Below, piece by piece: positions 62,824 to 64,000 of a DNA stretch of 64,000 bases (position 1 is the first letter of the stretch; each line of letters begins with the position of its first letter). A program made the translations under genes and the position numbers. The notes beneath the pieces are model-generated. The model ran no database searches, was not told the origin of the DNA, and saw nothing but the letters and a program-made list of their open reading frames with translations. The DNA comes from Erythrobacter crassostreae (lineage in GTDB: Bacteria; Pseudomonadota; Alphaproteobacteria; Sphingomonadales; Sphingomonadaceae). The stretch covers positions 620,001 to 684,000 of the forward strand of contig NZ_JAGSPC010000001.1 of assembly GCF_019204045.1 (NCBI RefSeq). Reading direction: 5' to 3'.

Positions 62824-63795
62824 ATGAGCAGACGCCGCCGCGTGTTTGCGGCGATATTTGTTGCGTGCCTATGCGCACCCGGAACATTCCTGCGGACACC
62901 GGTATCATGGGACCCTCCGGCGGAAATAACTGCCGAACAGATTCAAACGGCGAGTGACACCGATGTATCGGGCTGGAGCGTGGAGGGTGTTTGGCATCTC
63001 GAGGGCGAAAGCCTGATTTTCGGCGGTTTTTCGTCGCTGATCGCATTGCCGGACAACCGATTGATGAGCCTGTCTGATCGCGGCGCGCGATTTACGCTGG
63101 GTGAGCCAGATCAACCGAATTCTGAGGCACATGTTATTCGCCAAACTCTGGCTGTCGCGGGCCCTTCGATGTTGGCGGATATAGAGGCGGCAACGCGCGA
63201 TCCGGAAAGCGGCATGTATTGGGCTTCGCTTGAGAACAATCACGGTATTCACCGGTTCGCTGCCGACCACACGCCCGAAGGCATATTGAAACTGGATGCC
63301 AAAGCCCTTGGCTGGACAAACAATACGGGCGCAGAGGTGATGACGCGCCTGCAAGATGGGCGGTTTGTTATTCTTCCTGAAGGGCGCCGGACCGGCCTGA
63401 TATTCTCCCAAGATCCGTTGGAGCAAAAGACCTACAGCACCTTCGACTATTTGCCGCCGATCCCGGGGCATGCGGCAACCGATATGGCGCAATTGCCGGA
63501 TGGGCGCGTAATGCTCTTGCTGCGGAACCTTGATCCAACCGGCGGAATGCCGCCTTTTGAGAGCAAGCTTGCCATAGGACCGGCTCCGCAGGCTGATAGC
63601 GAGGAACCTTGGGCACCAAAGCTGACGCTTGATCTGGCTGGTGTAATCCCGCGTGATAATTACGAAGGGCTTGCCGTGCGCGCGCTTGAGGACGGGCGTG
63701 TCGCCGTCTGGCTGATTTCGGACGATAATCTATCGGTCATGCAGCGCACATTGGTTGCAAAACTGACATTTGATCCAGGCACAAACGAGGAATAG
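62824..63795 (+). CDS. Phytase-like esterase family protein, exported
   Basis: The 323-residue protein has a signal-like N-terminus (RRRVFAAIFVACLCAPG) and an esterase-like phytase beta-propeller pattern: FGGFSSLIALPDNRLMSLSDRG, NTGAEVMTRLQDGRFVILPEG, and NYEGLAVRALEDGRVAVWLISDDN. Substrate is unknown. It starts directly after the M23 gene and ends before a terminator. Confidence 0.88.
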   Translation: MSRRRRVFAAIFVACLCAPGTFLRTPVSWDPPAEITAEQIQTASDTDVSGWSVEGVWHLEGESLIFGGFSSLIALPDNRLMSLSDRGARFTLGEPDQPNSEAHVIRQTLAVAGPSMLADIEAATRDPESGMYWASLENNHGIHRFAADHTPEGILKLDAKALGWTNNTGAEVMTRLQDGRFVILPEGRRTGLIFSQDPLEQKTYSTFDYLPPIPGHAATDMAQLPDGRVMLLLRNLDPTGGMPPFESKLAIGPAPQADSEEPWAPKLTLDLAGVIPRDNYEGLAVRALEDGRVAVWLISDDNLSVMQRTLVAKLTFDPGTNEE

Positions 63796-63819
63796 CCCCC
63801 GCGTCTTTTCAGGATACGC

Positions 63820-63855
63820 AAAAGGCGCGCGAAGTGAACTTCGCACGCCTTTTTG
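63820..63855. terminator. Bidirectional terminator
   Basis: AAAAGGCG and CGCCTTTT, extended by GCGAAGT and ACTTCGC (one mismatch between), form a hairpin with A-run left and T-run right. It separates the phytase-like gene from rpmB. Confidence 0.87.
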
Positions 63856-63879
63856 AGCGCTCACTTTCAGCCCTGAGGC

Positions 63880-64000
63880 TTAAGCGGCGGCAGCAGCTTT
63901 CTTAAGCTCGCGCTTCACTTTTTGAGCGCGGTTTGAAAGCTTTTCGTCTTTCGTCTTAAGCAACCAGTTATCCAGACCGCCATTGTGCTCAACCGAACGC
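63880..64000 (-). CDS. rpmB: 50S ribosomal protein L28, C-terminal part
   Basis: The final 40 codons, cut by the window edge, read [20 protein letters not shown] and then a basic Lys/Ala-rich tail ending in AAAAA. This is the conserved C-terminus of alphaproteobacterial L28. Confidence 0.92.
   Translation of the reverse strand, partial: RSVEHNGGLDNWLLKTKDEKLSNRAQKVKRELKKAAAAA

Overview
This 64 kb window is a stretch of alphaproteobacterial chromosome, most likely from the Sphingomonadales (Erythrobacteraceae-like). The evidence is gene content and order: hemJ-hemE facing a DUF299 regulator-maf-aroE-coaE-dnaQ block, parAB-rsmG-mnmG-mnmE, a PopZ-like protein beside tolC, a solitary BLUF photoreceptor, and a SUF operon led by an Rrf2 regulator. 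I see no prophage, transposase, CRISPR array, toxin-antitoxin pair, tRNA or rRNA; this is mainly core genome.

The left third looks like the replication-origin region. The hemE/DUF299 intergenic gap (12136-12463) holds an AT-rich tract and DnaA-box-like 9-mers and has the same flanks as the Caulobacter origin. Between 4077 and 7349 there are three good parS sites and one near match, in and around rsmG, mnmG and mnmE, next to parAB. Genes left of the gap mostly run leftwards and genes right of it run rightwards, as expected for genes co-oriented with replication. A PopZ-like polar organiser, the known anchor of ParB-parS in Caulobacter, lies 12 kb to the right in a PIMT-like/tolC/popZ operon with an operator-like inverted repeat over its promoter.

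From 16 to 32 kb there are ribosome hibernation factor and PTS-Ntr genes, a cell-wall hydrolase, xthA, erpA, a CBS-pair protein, an S9 peptidase, the tolC operon, fumC, a LytS/LytTR two-component pair, a UrcA-family protein and a metallophosphoesterase. From 32 to 46 kb come rplM-rpsI, ctaA-cutA, a MerC-domain protein preceded by a good Zur-box match, a fused ThiS-ThiG protein, an acyl-CoA ligase, gamma-glutamyltransferase, pyrD, a possible small RNA ending in a strong terminator, a DUF885 lipoprotein and two paralogous AraC-type regulators.

The 46.9-54.6 kb block is a tightly coupled SUF iron-sulfur operon: Rrf2 regulator, sufB, sufC, sufD, sufS, sufT and sufA. Four extra genes are interleaved: a C-terminally anchored protein, a DUF559 nuclease-fold protein and two exported proteins. 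These are the best candidates here for an uncharacterised system. The right end has a duplicated-module protein of unknown function, an EI24 membrane protein, adenosine kinase, a cytochrome c, purD and xseA with physically overlapping divergent start codons, a DUF2093 protein, an M23 peptidase, a phytase-like esterase and the end of rpmB.
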